Assembly (NCBI GenBank): GCA_902776415.1
Contig: CACYPY010000003.1
Location: 18,187-82,186, forward strand
Direction of reading: 5' to 3'
DNA from: an uncultured Ruminobacter sp.
GTDB lineage: Bacteria > Pseudomonadota > Gammaproteobacteria > Enterobacterales > Succinivibrionaceae
Length of the DNA stretch: 64,000 nt
Positions 16,381 through 27,165 of the stretch are shown piece by piece. Position 1 is the first letter of the stretch. Every line of letters begins with the position of its first letter. Below the pieces are notes generated by a model. It saw only the letters and a list, made by a program, of their open reading frames with translations. It was not told the origin of the DNA and did not search any database. A program made the position numbers and the translations under genes.

Positions 16381-16803
16381 TCAGCGCGGATCCAGCCATC
16401 TCTGAAACGGTTCGAGGTCCGTACCATCCGGCACGTACCACTTTCTCCGGGCGGCATCCCAGCGGGCCCCATACCCCCTGGCGGCATCCTTTTCGGAATA
16501 GGGCACATTGAGATATACCCGACTCCGGTTGTCATCACGGGCCGGATTCCCGTATTCGGGAGCGGGAAAGGGTTTCCGCGCCGGTCTCCTCAAACTCCCG
16601 GTCCTTCCGGCGCCGGGAATGACCTCCGGAATTCCGGGAAAATCCGCATCCCCGAGGCACCCCGAACCGCATTCGGGATCGGCCGTTCCGAACGTACTCC
16701 CGAACATCCGGATCTCCGCCTCCGAAAACGGAATATATTCCTCGCAAAAATCGGAGCCGGCACTCCGGATGCCGTCGTCATAATCAGTGCAATCAGTTTT
16801 CAT
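16381..16803 (-). CDS. DUF5710-domain protein, 140 aa
   Basis: Residues from about 92 to the end form a DUF5710-like domain: RVYLNVPYSEKDAARGYGARWD followed by ARRKWYVP. This small domain is often attached to DNA-primase-like or mobile-element proteins and is thought to bind nucleic acid. The first 90 residues are low in predicted structure, acidic at the start, Gly/Pro/Arg-rich later, with several Cys (C5, C20, C45, C49). There is no good ribosome binding site. It sits 60 bases upstream of ttcA on the same strand. Function is unknown. Confidence 0.65.
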   Translation of the reverse strand: MKTDCTDYDDGIRSAGSDFCEEYIPFSEAEIRMFGSTFGTADPECGSGCLGDADFPGIPEVIPGAGRTGSLRRPARKPFPAPEYGNPARDDNRSRVYLNVPYSEKDAARGYGARWDAARRKWYVPDGTDLEPFQRWLDPR

Positions 16804-16879
16804 ATCTGCATTCTCCAGGCAATTTCCCCGAGTTCTTCGGCCCGGCCGGCTTTCCGTTTCCGTTCCGACAACAGGGAAA

Positions 16880-16910
16880 CAACAAAGGAGAGACAGAACC
16901 CCGTCTCCCC
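16880..16910 (-). terminator. Intrinsic terminator of pheT
   Basis: Read on the minus strand, GGGGAGAC (16910-16903) pairs with GTCTCTCC (16894-16887, one mismatch) and is followed by TTTGTTGTTT. Confidence 0.65.
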
Positions 16911-16945
16911 TTTATCAGACTGTCTCCGTTAATTTTCCGGAAAGA

Positions 16946-19333
16946 TTATTCCCGAAGCTCGGCTCCGAGGCTTTCCCTGAGACTGGCCACTATCCTGTCG
17001 TTGACCTCCTGGATATCCCCGTCCTCAAGAGTGCGATCCGGAGACTGCAGCACCACGCTGAAGGCCACGCTCTTCTTGCCGGCATCAATGTTCTCGCCCT
17101 CGTAGATATCAAAAATATTGACATCCTTAAGGAGAGCCCCGGCATTTTTCCTGACGGTATTCAGGATCTTCGCTGCCGGAACCTCACTGTCAATCACCAT
17201 GGCGTAATCACGGCGGATAGACGGGAATTTCGAAAATTCGGCATATTCGGTAATGCCCCTGGTGGTGAGAACCCGCATCTTGATCTGGAACAGGAACACC
17301 TTCTTCTTCAGTCCCAGAGCCTTCTGCACGGAAGGATGAATGAGTCCCACATCCCCCACATGCTCGCCGTTCCTGAGAATGGCGGCAGAAACCCCCGGGT
17401 GGAGCGCCGGATGCGTCCCCGGAACAAAATCGAACTCCGCATTCCCGGCGGTAATCTCCAGCAGTCTTTCCACATCGCCCTTGATATCGTAGAAATCAAG
17501 AGCCCGGGGCTTTTCATACCAGCTTTCCCGGGAGCTTCCTCCGGTGATAAGGCCGCCGGCCATTTCCTCCTGCCGGATGCCGTTTTCGGCAGCAGGATCA
17601 GAAATAAAGGTAAGGCCGGTCTCAAAGATCCGAAGATCGCTGACCTGACGGTTAATGTTGTAAAGAGCGGCATTCACCAGTCCGGCCCAGAGGGTGGTTC
17701 TCATGGCGTTCATTTCCGAGGTAATCGGATGGGGCAGGATAATGGGCTTTTCCGCCGGATTAAGCGCTGACAGGGACCTGTCGTCCACAAAGCTGTAGGT
17801 TACCACCTCATGATAGCCCAAATCCGCCAGAAGGGACTTCACATCCCAGGAGGAGACCTGCGCCTCGTGTCTCGGAATCATGCGGAGAGGTGCCACCGGA
17901 TCGACATTCGGAATCCGGTCATAACCGTACATCCGGGCCACTTCCTCGCAGATATCCACCGGAATGGCAATGTCATAACGCCAGCTGGGGCTTACGGCGG
18001 TGACGGCATCCCCTGTAACCTCCGGCTCCATGCCCAGTCTTGTCAGGTAGTCCGTAACAGCATTTCTGTCAATGTCCACCCCGAGAACTTCCTTTATCAG
18101 GCTGAAGGGAACCGTGATTCTCTCAGGCTGCGGCAGCTTTTCCGAGGTGACGGTCTCGGTTACCGGACCGGCCTCGCCGCCGGCAATGTCCAGAATGAAT
18201 CTGGTGGCTCTTTCCATGGCTGCAGTCTGAATCCGGTAGTCCACCCCTCTCTCAAAACGGTGGGCGGCCTCGGTATCCAGCCCGTAGCTTCTGGCGCGGT
18301 TCTTGATGGCCTTCGGACTGAAAAACGCCGATTCCAGCAGGATATTGACGGTGCCGGCCTTCACTCCGGTACGCTCCCCCCCGAAGATTCCCGCCAGCGC
18401 CACGGCTCCGGCCTCGTCGGCAATCACCAGGGTATCCGGAGAAAGCTTTGCCTCCTGTCCGCTCAGAAGCACCATCTTTTCATCGGGAGCAGCCTTTCTT
18501 ACAGTAATGCCGCCCTGAAGGGTGTCCAGATCAAAGGCGTGCAGGGGCTGTCCCAGCTCCAGCATGACATAGTTGGTAACGTCCACTACCGGATCCAGAC
18601 TGCGCATGCCCAGTCTTCTCAGCTTTTCCTGCATCCAGAGCGGGCTCTTTCTGGAAAGATCCACATTCCTGATAACCCGGGTAAGATAGCGGGGACAGCC
18701 CTCGGTATCAATAACCTTTGCCGGTAAGGTATCACCGATGGCGGCGGGAACAGCGGGAATTTCCGGATAACGCACGTCGGTGCCGGAAAGCACCCCGAAT
18801 TCCCGGGCAATGCCGCGAATGCTGAGGCAGTCGGCCCTGTTGGCGGTGAGATCCACGGTAATGGCCTGATCATCAAGTCCGAGATAATCATGAACATCGG
18901 TTCCCACGGGAGCATCGGCCGGAAATTCGATAATGCCGTTGCTTTCCTCGCTGAGCCCCAGCTCCTTTGCGGAGCAGAGCATGCCGTTGGACGGCACGCC
19001 CCGGAGCTTGGCCGGCTTGATACGGAAATTGCCGGGAAGCACAGCTCCCACTTTGGCACAGGCCACCCGGAGCCCCTGCCTGCAGTTCGGAGCCCCGCAG
19101 ACAATGTCCAGAATCTCGTCCTCGCCGACTCTGACGGTGGTAACGTGCAGATGATCGGAATCCGGATGATCGGCGCAGGTCAGCACCTCGCCCACCACCA
19201 CTCCGGAAAACTCTCCGGTTACGGGATCCACAGAGTCAACCTCGAGGCCCGCCATGGTAATCATGTCCGAAACCTCATCTGCCGAAAGGCTGTTCGGCAC
19301 CAGCTCGTCCAGCCACTGTTTATTGAAAATCAT
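16946..19333 (-). CDS. pheT: Phenylalanyl-tRNA synthetase beta subunit
   Basis: PheT forms the alpha2-beta2 synthetase with PheS and edits mischarged tyrosine. At 795 residues it has the full bacterial set: an N-terminal tRNA-binding OB fold (TCADHPDSDHLHVTTVRVG), the B3/B4 editing domain, B5, the catalytic-like core (RIFETGLTF) and the C-terminal ferredoxin-like anticodon-binding domain (EFSKFPSIRRDYAMVID). It follows pheS by 33 bases. The ihfA gene that often follows in enteric bacteria is absent. Confidence 0.97.
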   Translation of the reverse strand: MIFNKQWLDELVPNSLSADEVSDMITMAGLEVDSVDPVTGEFSGVVVGEVLTCADHPDSDHLHVTTVRVGEDEILDIVCGAPNCRQGLRVACAKVGAVLPGNFRIKPAKLRGVPSNGMLCSAKELGLSEESNGIIEFPADAPVGTDVHDYLGLDDQAITVDLTANRADCLSIRGIAREFGVLSGTDVRYPEIPAVPAAIGDTLPAKVIDTEGCPRYLTRVIRNVDLSRKSPLWMQEKLRRLGMRSLDPVVDVTNYVMLELGQPLHAFDLDTLQGGITVRKAAPDEKMVLLSGQEAKLSPDTLVIADEAGAVALAGIFGGERTGVKAGTVNILLESAFFSPKAIKNRARSYGLDTEAAHRFERGVDYRIQTAAMERATRFILDIAGGEAGPVTETVTSEKLPQPERITVPFSLIKEVLGVDIDRNAVTDYLTRLGMEPEVTGDAVTAVSPSWRYDIAIPVDICEEVARMYGYDRIPNVDPVAPLRMIPRHEAQVSSWDVKSLLADLGYHEVVTYSFVDDRSLSALNPAEKPIILPHPITSEMNAMRTTLWAGLVNAALYNINRQVSDLRIFETGLTFISDPAAENGIRQEEMAGGLITGGSSRESWYEKPRALDFYDIKGDVERLLEITAGNAEFDFVPGTHPALHPGVSAAILRNGEHVGDVGLIHPSVQKALGLKKKVFLFQIKMRVLTTRGITEYAEFSKFPSIRRDYAMVIDSEVPAAKILNTVRKNAGALLKDVNIFDIYEGENIDAGKKSVAFSVVLQSPDRTLEDGDIQEVNDRIVASLRESLGAELRE

Positions 19334-19366
19334 TTCAAAATATCTCCTAATTCTGACCGGGGCCGT

Positions 19367-20454
<1,088 letters not shown>

Positions 20455-20507
20455 TTGAGAGCCGGAACAAAAAATCCGGCGGGGGAGCCGGCAGGCTGGC
20501 CGGAACT

Positions 20508-23500
20508 TCAGGCCTTTCTTACCGCACCGACTTCCGGACACTCCTCCGGAACGTCATTCTGAGCCTCCGTTGCCGGAAGATCCTGACTTACCGGGCTGGG
20601 AGGGGAGATATAGCAGCCCTGGCAGAAATCCACTCCCAGCTCCCGGAAAATCCGGAAATCCTCCTCACTTTCAATCTGGGACACCATAGTATGCATATGG
20701 AGCCCCCGGGCCATCTGAATCAGCGACCTGATGATAATGAGATTGCTTTCGTCGCGGCTGATGTTCCGGGTAAAGTCCGGATGAAACTTGATATAGGAAA
20801 TCGGCAACAGCTTCAGCATGTAGCCGAGACAGCCGCTCTTCCCGAAATTGTCCAGGGCAAAGCCGAGACAGCTGTTCCGGAAGCTGTTCATAAAGCTCAG
20901 TACCGAATCCAGATGATGGCTGACATCATCCTCGTCGATCTCGAAGCAGATAACCCTGGTAAGCGCAAGATTGTTGTTAAGAAGATTCCGAAGCCGGGAC
21001 ACAAAGTCCTGGTCACAAATGGTTTCCGAGCTGATATTGACAAAAACCACGTCAATGTCCTTAAAGCGTTCCGGATTATCCCGGTATATTCTGTTAAGGC
21101 TCTCCAGCATCCAGCTGTCGATTCGGGACATGATATTGAAGCCGTAGCAGCGGGTTACAAAGGAAGAGGGCTCGATAACATCCCGCCGGTCTCCGATGAT
21201 TCTTGCAAAAAGCTCGTAGCACTTCCGGTTCCGGTAACGCATGTTCAGAATCTTCTGTCTTACCGCAAAAATGGAACCGCTGTCCAGGGCCTGATGAATC
21301 CTGGTAACCAGGGAAACGGTTTCGGTATAGACGGGGAGACGGTTTATGGCACTGTCGGAAATAAAGAGATGGCAGGTATTGGGGCCCATGTCCATGGCAA
21401 TCCGGCAGGCGGCATTGGCGCAGGAAAGAAGCGCGGAAATATTTCCCCGTGCGGTATCGATAAGCACCAGCCCCATATTCATGGTGATGACATGCATATT
21501 TCCGGCAACATTGAGCCGGAGACTGATAAGCTCCCGGCGCCATTCCTTGGCATATTCCAGGGCATCCCTGGCGGAACACGAACGCATCAGAACCGCAAAC
21601 TCGTTGCCGTTAAGCCTGAACACGTCAAACTCGGGCCTGATGTCCGACTTCAGACATTCCGCAATGCGGCGCAGAATTTCGTCGCCGTAGGTATGTCCGG
21701 ACACGTCATTGATATAGTTGAGATTCTGAATCCGGATGAAGCAGAGCACCCCCTTGTTGGCCCCTTCCTGACCAAGCTCCTGATTCAGCACTTCCATGAA
21801 GTACTTGCGGTTGTAGGCGCCGGTCACCGGATCATTGTTTTCCAGGAAACGGAGCTGGCTGAGATAGTTTTCATCCTGGCTCATATCGGAAAACTCGCCG
21901 ATAAACTGGTACATGCTGTTGCTGACCTGCCCCCGGGAGTTAAGACATCTCCTGAGATCATAGGTGGGCAGAAATGTCAGGGTAAGCTTTACCGGCACGG
22001 GCTTTCCCTCCCGGCCTCTGATGTTCAGGTTTCTGACGTCGCTGACCGATGGAACGCTGTCATTCTGCATGCCGTCAAGCACCGTATTGACCTTGCTGAC
22101 CAGTCTGGCGAAAAAATCGTCAAAAACATCGGGCTCGCAGCAGAGACTGGAGAAGGAGCAGAAGTTCCTGCCGTCGGAGCCGTCACTCTTCGGATTGCCC
22201 ACCAGGGCGACAAAGGCCGGATTAACCTCCTGAATGCGCCCGGTCCAGGACATAATGAAAATTCCGGAGGTGCTGTGATTCAGGAACTGATTCAGACGGT
22301 TGCTGTTTTCGGCAGCCCTGATGGAGGCCTCCTCGCCCCGGGTCCTTTCATAGTAGGCCCAGTAGCCCATGGAAATGGAAACCATAATTCCGAGAACGCT
22401 GGAAATCATGCAGAAGTACCGGTGGGTCTCAGCCTCAAAACCCAGATATCCCAGAAGAGCCAGATTCGGCACGGATACCCCCGCCAGGAACAGCTCTGCC
22501 ACGAACACATAGCACAAATGAATGTAGTTCTGATCCCGAAGTGCCCTGTAAATGAAAAAGCCCCCGATGGCAGCCGTCACCGCATAGCAGGACAGCATGT
22601 AGAAAAATCCGGCCTTTTCCGGGAGAAACCAGACCAGGGGAACACCGGCCAGCCCCAGCACCGTGAAAACATTCTGATAATATCTGAAGAACGCCTTCCG
22701 GAAATACGGCAGAAAGGTAAACACCGATCCCGAAAACCCCGCCAGGGCCAGCAGACCGGCGCAGACATAATTCCTGACCAGATCCGGGTTCCCGCTGAAA
22801 AACCGGGATATCAGGGTAAGATAGCTGCCGGAGATCCAGATGCAGGCGGTAACCGAAAGCGCCAGAACAGTGTAGTAAAGGTAGCGTCTTTCCCGCAGAA
22901 AGATAAAAAATACCAGGGAGGAAATGAACACGATAAGCATGATGCCCACCGTAATTCCGTTTATTACCTTGTCGGCAGTGTCCTGAAAATTGAATTTCTT
23001 CACATCCACCAGCCCGAAATTGAACTGGGTATCAAGATTCGAGATCAGTCTGACATAGATGGTGTTGTATTCATGATTGCGGGTGAAAATCGGAAAATCC
23101 CAGCCGCTGGAGGGGTAGAACTTGGAGCTGAGTCCCCGGTCAATGCCGGTGTGCCAGACATTGACAAGCTGTCCCCGCTGGTTCTGAACAAATACATCGA
23201 CCTTATTAATGAAGATATTGTTGACGCTGAGCACCAGGCTGGTGCTGTCACCGCTGCGGTTCTCCACCCGGAACCGGAACCAGCGCACCCGGTTGTCACT
23301 GCCCGCCCACCTGACTGGCTCGACGCTGTAATTCTGCCAGGAGCCGTTAACCTCCCATGGCCACAGTGCCTTGGGGGATTCGCGGTTTACCTGAATCCTT
23401 CCCGAAATATCCATCTGAACATTGCTGTCGGTGATATAAATGACAGGAACTTCTCCGAATGCGATCGGAGCGCACAGCAGAATCAGCAGGCCCAGGGCAA

Positions 23501-23519
23501 GTGAAAAAATGAAACGCAT
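20508..23519 (-). CDS. Membrane sensor with 7TM, PAS, degenerate GGDEF and EAL domains
   Basis: The 1003-residue protein has a signal peptide (1-22), a periplasmic 7TMR-DISM extracellular beta-sandwich (about 30-185), seven membrane segments (about 187-395), a PAS-like region (405-545), GGDEF (565-715) and EAL (735-970). The diguanylate cyclase signature is NGNEF (637-641) instead of GGDEF/GGEEF. In EAL the first motif reads YELFAR (E769), N828, E860 and K911 are kept, but the double Asp is DNFG (890-893). The cyclase is probably inactive and the phosphodiesterase doubtful, so it may be a c-di-GMP receptor or scaffold. It is transcribed alone, divergent from the methyltransferase gene. Confidence 0.88.
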   Translation of the reverse strand: MRFIFSLALGLLILLCAPIAFGEVPVIYITDSNVQMDISGRIQVNRESPKALWPWEVNGSWQNYSVEPVRWAGSDNRVRWFRFRVENRSGDSTSLVLSVNNIFINKVDVFVQNQRGQLVNVWHTGIDRGLSSKFYPSSGWDFPIFTRNHEYNTIYVRLISNLDTQFNFGLVDVKKFNFQDTADKVINGITVGIMLIVFISSLVFFIFLRERRYLYYTVLALSVTACIWISGSYLTLISRFFSGNPDLVRNYVCAGLLALAGFSGSVFTFLPYFRKAFFRYYQNVFTVLGLAGVPLVWFLPEKAGFFYMLSCYAVTAAIGGFFIYRALRDQNYIHLCYVFVAELFLAGVSVPNLALLGYLGFEAETHRYFCMISSVLGIMVSISMGYWAYYERTRGEEASIRAAENSNRLNQFLNHSTSGIFIMSWTGRIQEVNPAFVALVGNPKSDGSDGRNFCSFSSLCCEPDVFDDFFARLVSKVNTVLDGMQNDSVPSVSDVRNLNIRGREGKPVPVKLTLTFLPTYDLRRCLNSRGQVSNSMYQFIGEFSDMSQDENYLSQLRFLENNDPVTGAYNRKYFMEVLNQELGQEGANKGVLCFIRIQNLNYINDVSGHTYGDEILRRIAECLKSDIRPEFDVFRLNGNEFAVLMRSCSARDALEYAKEWRRELISLRLNVAGNMHVITMNMGLVLIDTARGNISALLSCANAACRIAMDMGPNTCHLFISDSAINRLPVYTETVSLVTRIHQALDSGSIFAVRQKILNMRYRNRKCYELFARIIGDRRDVIEPSSFVTRCYGFNIMSRIDSWMLESLNRIYRDNPERFKDIDVVFVNISSETICDQDFVSRLRNLLNNNLALTRVICFEIDEDDVSHHLDSVLSFMNSFRNSCLGFALDNFGKSGCLGYMLKLLPISYIKFHPDFTRNISRDESNLIIIRSLIQMARGLHMHTMVSQIESEEDFRIFRELGVDFCQGCYISPPSPVSQDLPATEAQNDVPEECPEVGAVRKA

Positions 23520-23767
23520 CTTTCGTCCAGGTGTTGTCGGGTGTAATCAGTAATTCTAAGGTGAAAACCTTTTCCGCTTTTTTTGAATTATATCACACTT
23601 AATCACAAAAAATTAACAATTTTCGGCAAAAAACCACTAAAAATACAATAACTATTCGTTCTCCTGAAAACGGATATGAAAACAAAGCCTTCCTGTTACA
23701 TTTGAATCAATAAATAACAAGCCTTTAAACGAGTCTGTCCCAAAGCTAATACCAATAAGAAATAATC

Positions 23768-24337
23768 ATGTCAGAATCTGTTTTTAGTACTATCAGAACT
23801 TATTTGCTTATTCCTCCGGCAGTTACCGGGGAGTGTCTGCTGGCTCATCTCACCTGGTACCTGATCCGCCCTCTTTTTACGGAAGGCCCCGGATTCCCGG
23901 AAGAGGGGCCCGCATGCACCATGATTGCTGAAAGGGTATGGAACCTTCCCGGAGATCTGCTCTCCGAATCCGCCCTGCCCCTGACCGCCGCCGGGCTTTT
24001 CCTTATTATCCCGGGAATAATTATCGCCGCTCTGGCACTGACTCCCTTTGTCAGGTACCGGATAAACCCGCATCCGCTTTCCCGAACCCCGCACCGGCTG
24101 TTTACGGACGGAATCTACCGCCGGAGCCGGAACCCCATGTATCTTTCCCATTTCTTTCTGCTTTTCGGATGGGGACTCGTCTTCTCCCCGGAACTGCTTC
24201 CCCTGACTGTCATCTGGATCGGATACTTCCTGAAACGCCAGATTCTCATGGAGGAGGAATTTCTCGAAGAAACCTGTCCGGAATACCGGGACTACCTGAA
24301 AAGAACCCCCCGGTGGTTCGGGATTCGTAATAGTTAA
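23768..24337 (+). CDS. Membrane methyltransferase, isoprenylcysteine carboxyl methyltransferase-like
   Basis: The 189-residue protein has about four to five hydrophobic segments. The C-terminal half carries the ICMT/PEMT fold signature: LFTDGIYRRSRNPMYLSHF, which in the family binds S-adenosylmethionine, and EEEFLEETCPEYRDYLKRTPRWF at the end. Bacterial homologues methylate lipids or unknown small molecules; the substrate here is unknown. No strong ribosome binding site is seen before the ATG. A CCCCTTTTT tract follows the stop, and ackA begins 131 bases later. Confidence 0.75.
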   Translation: MSESVFSTIRTYLLIPPAVTGECLLAHLTWYLIRPLFTEGPGFPEEGPACTMIAERVWNLPGDLLSESALPLTAAGLFLIIPGIIIAALALTPFVRYRINPHPLSRTPHRLFTDGIYRRSRNPMYLSHFFLLFGWGLVFSPELLPLTVIWIGYFLKRQILMEEEFLEETCPEYRDYLKRTPRWFGIRNS

Positions 24338-24468
24338 AGAGCCCCTTTTTGTGATAGAATTCCCGCTGCCGGTTTCAGATTAACCGAATTCAGAAAAACA
24401 CTGTACCAGCGTGTCCATAGCACTTTTAAAAGCAGGAATACCCTTCCTGATAATTAAAGGATTCCCAA

Positions 24469-25689
24469 ATGACTTCTAATGCTGAAAAAACTGTCCTGGT
24501 AATTAACTGCGGCAGTTCTTCCCTTAAGTTCGCCATCATCAACCCTGATGACGGTCATGTGTTTCTTAACGGCATCGCCGAAAAGCTCGGTCTGCCGGAT
24601 GCCCGCATCGAATGGCGTTTCGAGGGGCTTGACAAGGAAAGCGCGGATCTCGGCGCCGGGGCCGATCATAATGTGGCGGTATCCTTCCTGAACGACAACA
24701 TTCTCTCGAAGAGAAAGGATCTCCTGGACTCCATCTGTGCGGTGGGCCACCGCATCGTGCAGGGCGGCGAGCTCTACAGCGAGCCTACCCTGGTGGACGA
24801 CGAGGTGGAGAAGGGAATCGAAAAATGCATTCCGTTCGCCCCGCTTCACAATCCGGGCCATCTTATCGGCATCAGAGCAGCCAGAAAGGCCTTCAACAAA
24901 GTGCCGCATGTTACCGTGTTCGACACCGCCTTCCATCAGACCATGCCGGATGTGGCCTACAGATATGCCATTCCGGAGGAGCTCTACACCAGGCACGGAA
25001 TCCGCCGCTACGGAGCTCATGGCACCTCTCACGGCTACGTATACCACGAGGCTGCCAAAGAACTGGGTTATGACGTTTCCAACTTTAATGCCATCACCTG
25101 CCATCTGGGCAACGGCGCTTCCATCTCGGCCGTTAAGAACGGGAAGTGCATGGACACCTCCATGGGTCTTACTCCGCTGGACGGTCTGGTAATGGGCACC
25201 CGCACCGGCTCCATCGACGCCTCAGTGGTATTTTTCATGTGCGATGTGCTTCACTACAAAGTGGAAGAAGTCCGGGAAATCTTTAACAAGAAGTCCGGCC
25301 TTATCGCCCTTTCCGGCACCACCTCCGACTGGCGCGGCATCTGCGAGGGCTACAAGAACGGCGACGAAAGATGCACCCTGGCCTTTAAGATGTTCTGCTA
25401 CCGGGCTGCCAAGTTCATCGCCTCCTACTACGTGCCCCTGGGACATGTGGATGCCATCGTCTTCACCGGCGGTATCGGCGAAAACTCCTTCATCATGAGA
25501 AAACAGGTAATCGAGTATCTGCCCGAAATCCTGGGCGCCCGGCTGGACAACGCTCTTAACGACAAGGCTGTCGCCTACCTGGGCGGCCGCGGCCTCATAA
25601 GTGCTCCGGATTCCAGGGTGAAAATCATCGTGGTACCCACCAACGAAGAGCTGGTTATCGCCAGAAGCGCGTACAAGTTTGTGAAATAA
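24469..25689 (+). CDS. ackA: Acetate kinase
   Basis: AckA interconverts acetyl-phosphate plus ADP with acetate plus ATP, the main ATP-yielding step of acetate fermentation. The N-terminal VLVINCGSSSLKFAI and the PHVTVFDTAFHQTMP and CHLGNGASISAVKNG motifs are diagnostic, as is the late FTGGIGENS nucleotide loop. At 406 residues it is normal length. The phosphotransacetylase gene pta, often next to it, is not here. A strong terminator follows. Confidence 0.98.
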   Translation: MTSNAEKTVLVINCGSSSLKFAIINPDDGHVFLNGIAEKLGLPDARIEWRFEGLDKESADLGAGADHNVAVSFLNDNILSKRKDLLDSICAVGHRIVQGGELYSEPTLVDDEVEKGIEKCIPFAPLHNPGHLIGIRAARKAFNKVPHVTVFDTAFHQTMPDVAYRYAIPEELYTRHGIRRYGAHGTSHGYVYHEAAKELGYDVSNFNAITCHLGNGASISAVKNGKCMDTSMGLTPLDGLVMGTRTGSIDASVVFFMCDVLHYKVEEVREIFNKKSGLIALSGTTSDWRGICEGYKNGDERCTLAFKMFCYRAAKFIASYYVPLGHVDAIVFTGGIGENSFIMRKQVIEYLPEILGARLDNALNDKAVAYLGGRGLISAPDSRVKIIVVPTNEELVIARSAYKFVK

Positions 25690-25737
25690 GAATCCCGGGG
25701 CGGAAACGCTCCGGAAAAAGGATTCATTAATTGCGAG

Positions 25738-25764
25738 GAGAGAGCCCGGGCTCTCTCTTTTTTT
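25738..25764 (+). terminator. Intrinsic terminator of ackA
   Basis: GAGAGAGCCC (25738-25747) pairs exactly with GGGCTCTCTC (25748-25757), followed by TTTTTTT. Confidence 0.85.
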
Positions 25765-25779
25765 GGTTCCGAAACCTTG

Positions 25780-27153
25780 TCAGGACCCGGCGGGGGAACG
25801 GGAAGATCCCGTTTTCGAAGCGTTCTCATCCAGAACCCGGGTTATTTCCTCCAGGGTTTTTCTCAGGGCCCCGCGGTTTGCGTCAATAAAGCTCTTTCCG
25901 GCCGATCCCAGTTTCTGTAATTCCCCGGGGTTTCCGAGAAGCTCCTTAAGATCGTCCGGAAGACTCGCAGCCGGAATTACCCTGCTGGCCCCGCGGGCGG
26001 CCATTTCCTGATAAATTTTCCGGAAATTCCTGATAAAGGGGCCGGTCACCACCGGACAGCCCAGGGAGGCCGGCTCCAGGGGATTATGCCCGCCGATATC
26101 CACAAGACTCCCGCCCATCAAAACCAGATCCGCCATCCCGAAATAGAGATAAAGCTCATTCATGGAATCCCCGAGAATCAGCTCCGGACAGACAAATCCG
26201 GAAGCCGCCGCCTCCTTTTCAAGAAGAGTGCGCCGGCTATGCCTGAAGCCCGCAGTCTCCATGAGATCCCAGACCTCCTGAAACCGCTCCGGATGCCGCG
26301 GGATAATGATCATGACCAGTGATGGCAAAGTGCTTTTAAGCTTCCGAAAAATATCCAGTGCCTGGAGCTCCTCCCCCCGGTGCGTGCTGGCCACCGCCAG
26401 AAAGAGCGGCTCTCCACTGGCAGGAGCTTTTTCTGACACCGTAAGGCAAAGCCGTTTCCGAAGCTCCCGCCCCTTCCCGAAGGCTGCGGTGTCCGGCGCG
26501 ATGTCAAACTTGACGGAACCCGAAACCGCCATTTTTGCTTCCGGAATCCCCAGCTTTGCAAAATTCGCGGCATCAGCGGGAGTCTGGCATACCAGTCTTG
26601 AGAGCCGGCTTCCGATTACTTCCTGAAAAATCTCCCCCGTTTTCAGGTAGCGATCCCGGGAGCGATCAGAAAGCCTGGCATTCATCACCACGGCCGGAAT
26701 CCGCCTCTTTTCAAGCTCCGAGAGGAGAACCGGCCAGAGCTCCGTTTCCATGGTCACATAAAGCCGGGGCTGTACCCGCTCCAGGAACCTCCTTACCGCC
26801 CGGGGGGAATCCAGCGGGGCATAAAGGTGCGTCACCCGATCCCCGACGCTGTCATAAACAGCCCGGCCGGTGACCGTGGTGGTGGTTACCACCACCGGGA
26901 TATCCGGCCGGATTTTCCGGAACTCCATGATGAGCGGCCGGGCCCCCATGGATTCTCCCACACTGACCGTATGAAACCACACCGGATTTCCGTAATCCCT
27001 GTCGGGAACATGACCGAGAAGCTCCCGCCAGCGCTCCCCGTAGGAGGTTTTGGAACGGAATCTGATAAAAAGCGCCGCCAGCGGAGCCAGCACTGATGCG
27101 GCGGCCCGGTAAAGGAGTTCCGGCACCGCCGCCCTGAATGAAATTCCGGACAT
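25780..27153 (-). CDS. waaA: 3-deoxy-D-manno-octulosonic acid transferase
   Basis: WaaA (KdtA) transfers Kdo from CMP-Kdo to lipid IVA at the inner membrane. The 457-residue protein has an N-terminal hydrophobic anchor (LYRAAASVLAPLAALFIRF), the VWFHTVSVGE motif, TETELWPVLL, and the GT-B donor-site segment SLVDIGGHNPLEPASLGCPV. The C-terminus is extended by about 30 mostly polar residues. It follows waaF by 12 bases, and with kdsB and lpxK completes most of a Kdo-lipid A route in this window. Confidence 0.96.
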   Translation of the reverse strand: MSGISFRAAVPELLYRAAASVLAPLAALFIRFRSKTSYGERWRELLGHVPDRDYGNPVWFHTVSVGESMGARPLIMEFRKIRPDIPVVVTTTTVTGRAVYDSVGDRVTHLYAPLDSPRAVRRFLERVQPRLYVTMETELWPVLLSELEKRRIPAVVMNARLSDRSRDRYLKTGEIFQEVIGSRLSRLVCQTPADAANFAKLGIPEAKMAVSGSVKFDIAPDTAAFGKGRELRKRLCLTVSEKAPASGEPLFLAVASTHRGEELQALDIFRKLKSTLPSLVMIIIPRHPERFQEVWDLMETAGFRHSRRTLLEKEAAASGFVCPELILGDSMNELYLYFGMADLVLMGGSLVDIGGHNPLEPASLGCPVVTGPFIRNFRKIYQEMAARGASRVIPAASLPDDLKELLGNPGELQKLGSAGKSFIDANRGALRKTLEEITRVLDENASKTGSSRSPAGS

Positions 27154-27165
27154 GCGAAATCCTTA

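Noticed and set aside
16787..18727. Two long plus-strand ORFs over pheT
   Set aside because: Antisense to pheT with no supporting signals.
24825..25192. Alternative-frame ORFs inside ackA
   Set aside because: They overlap a certain gene on the same strand and have no independent support.
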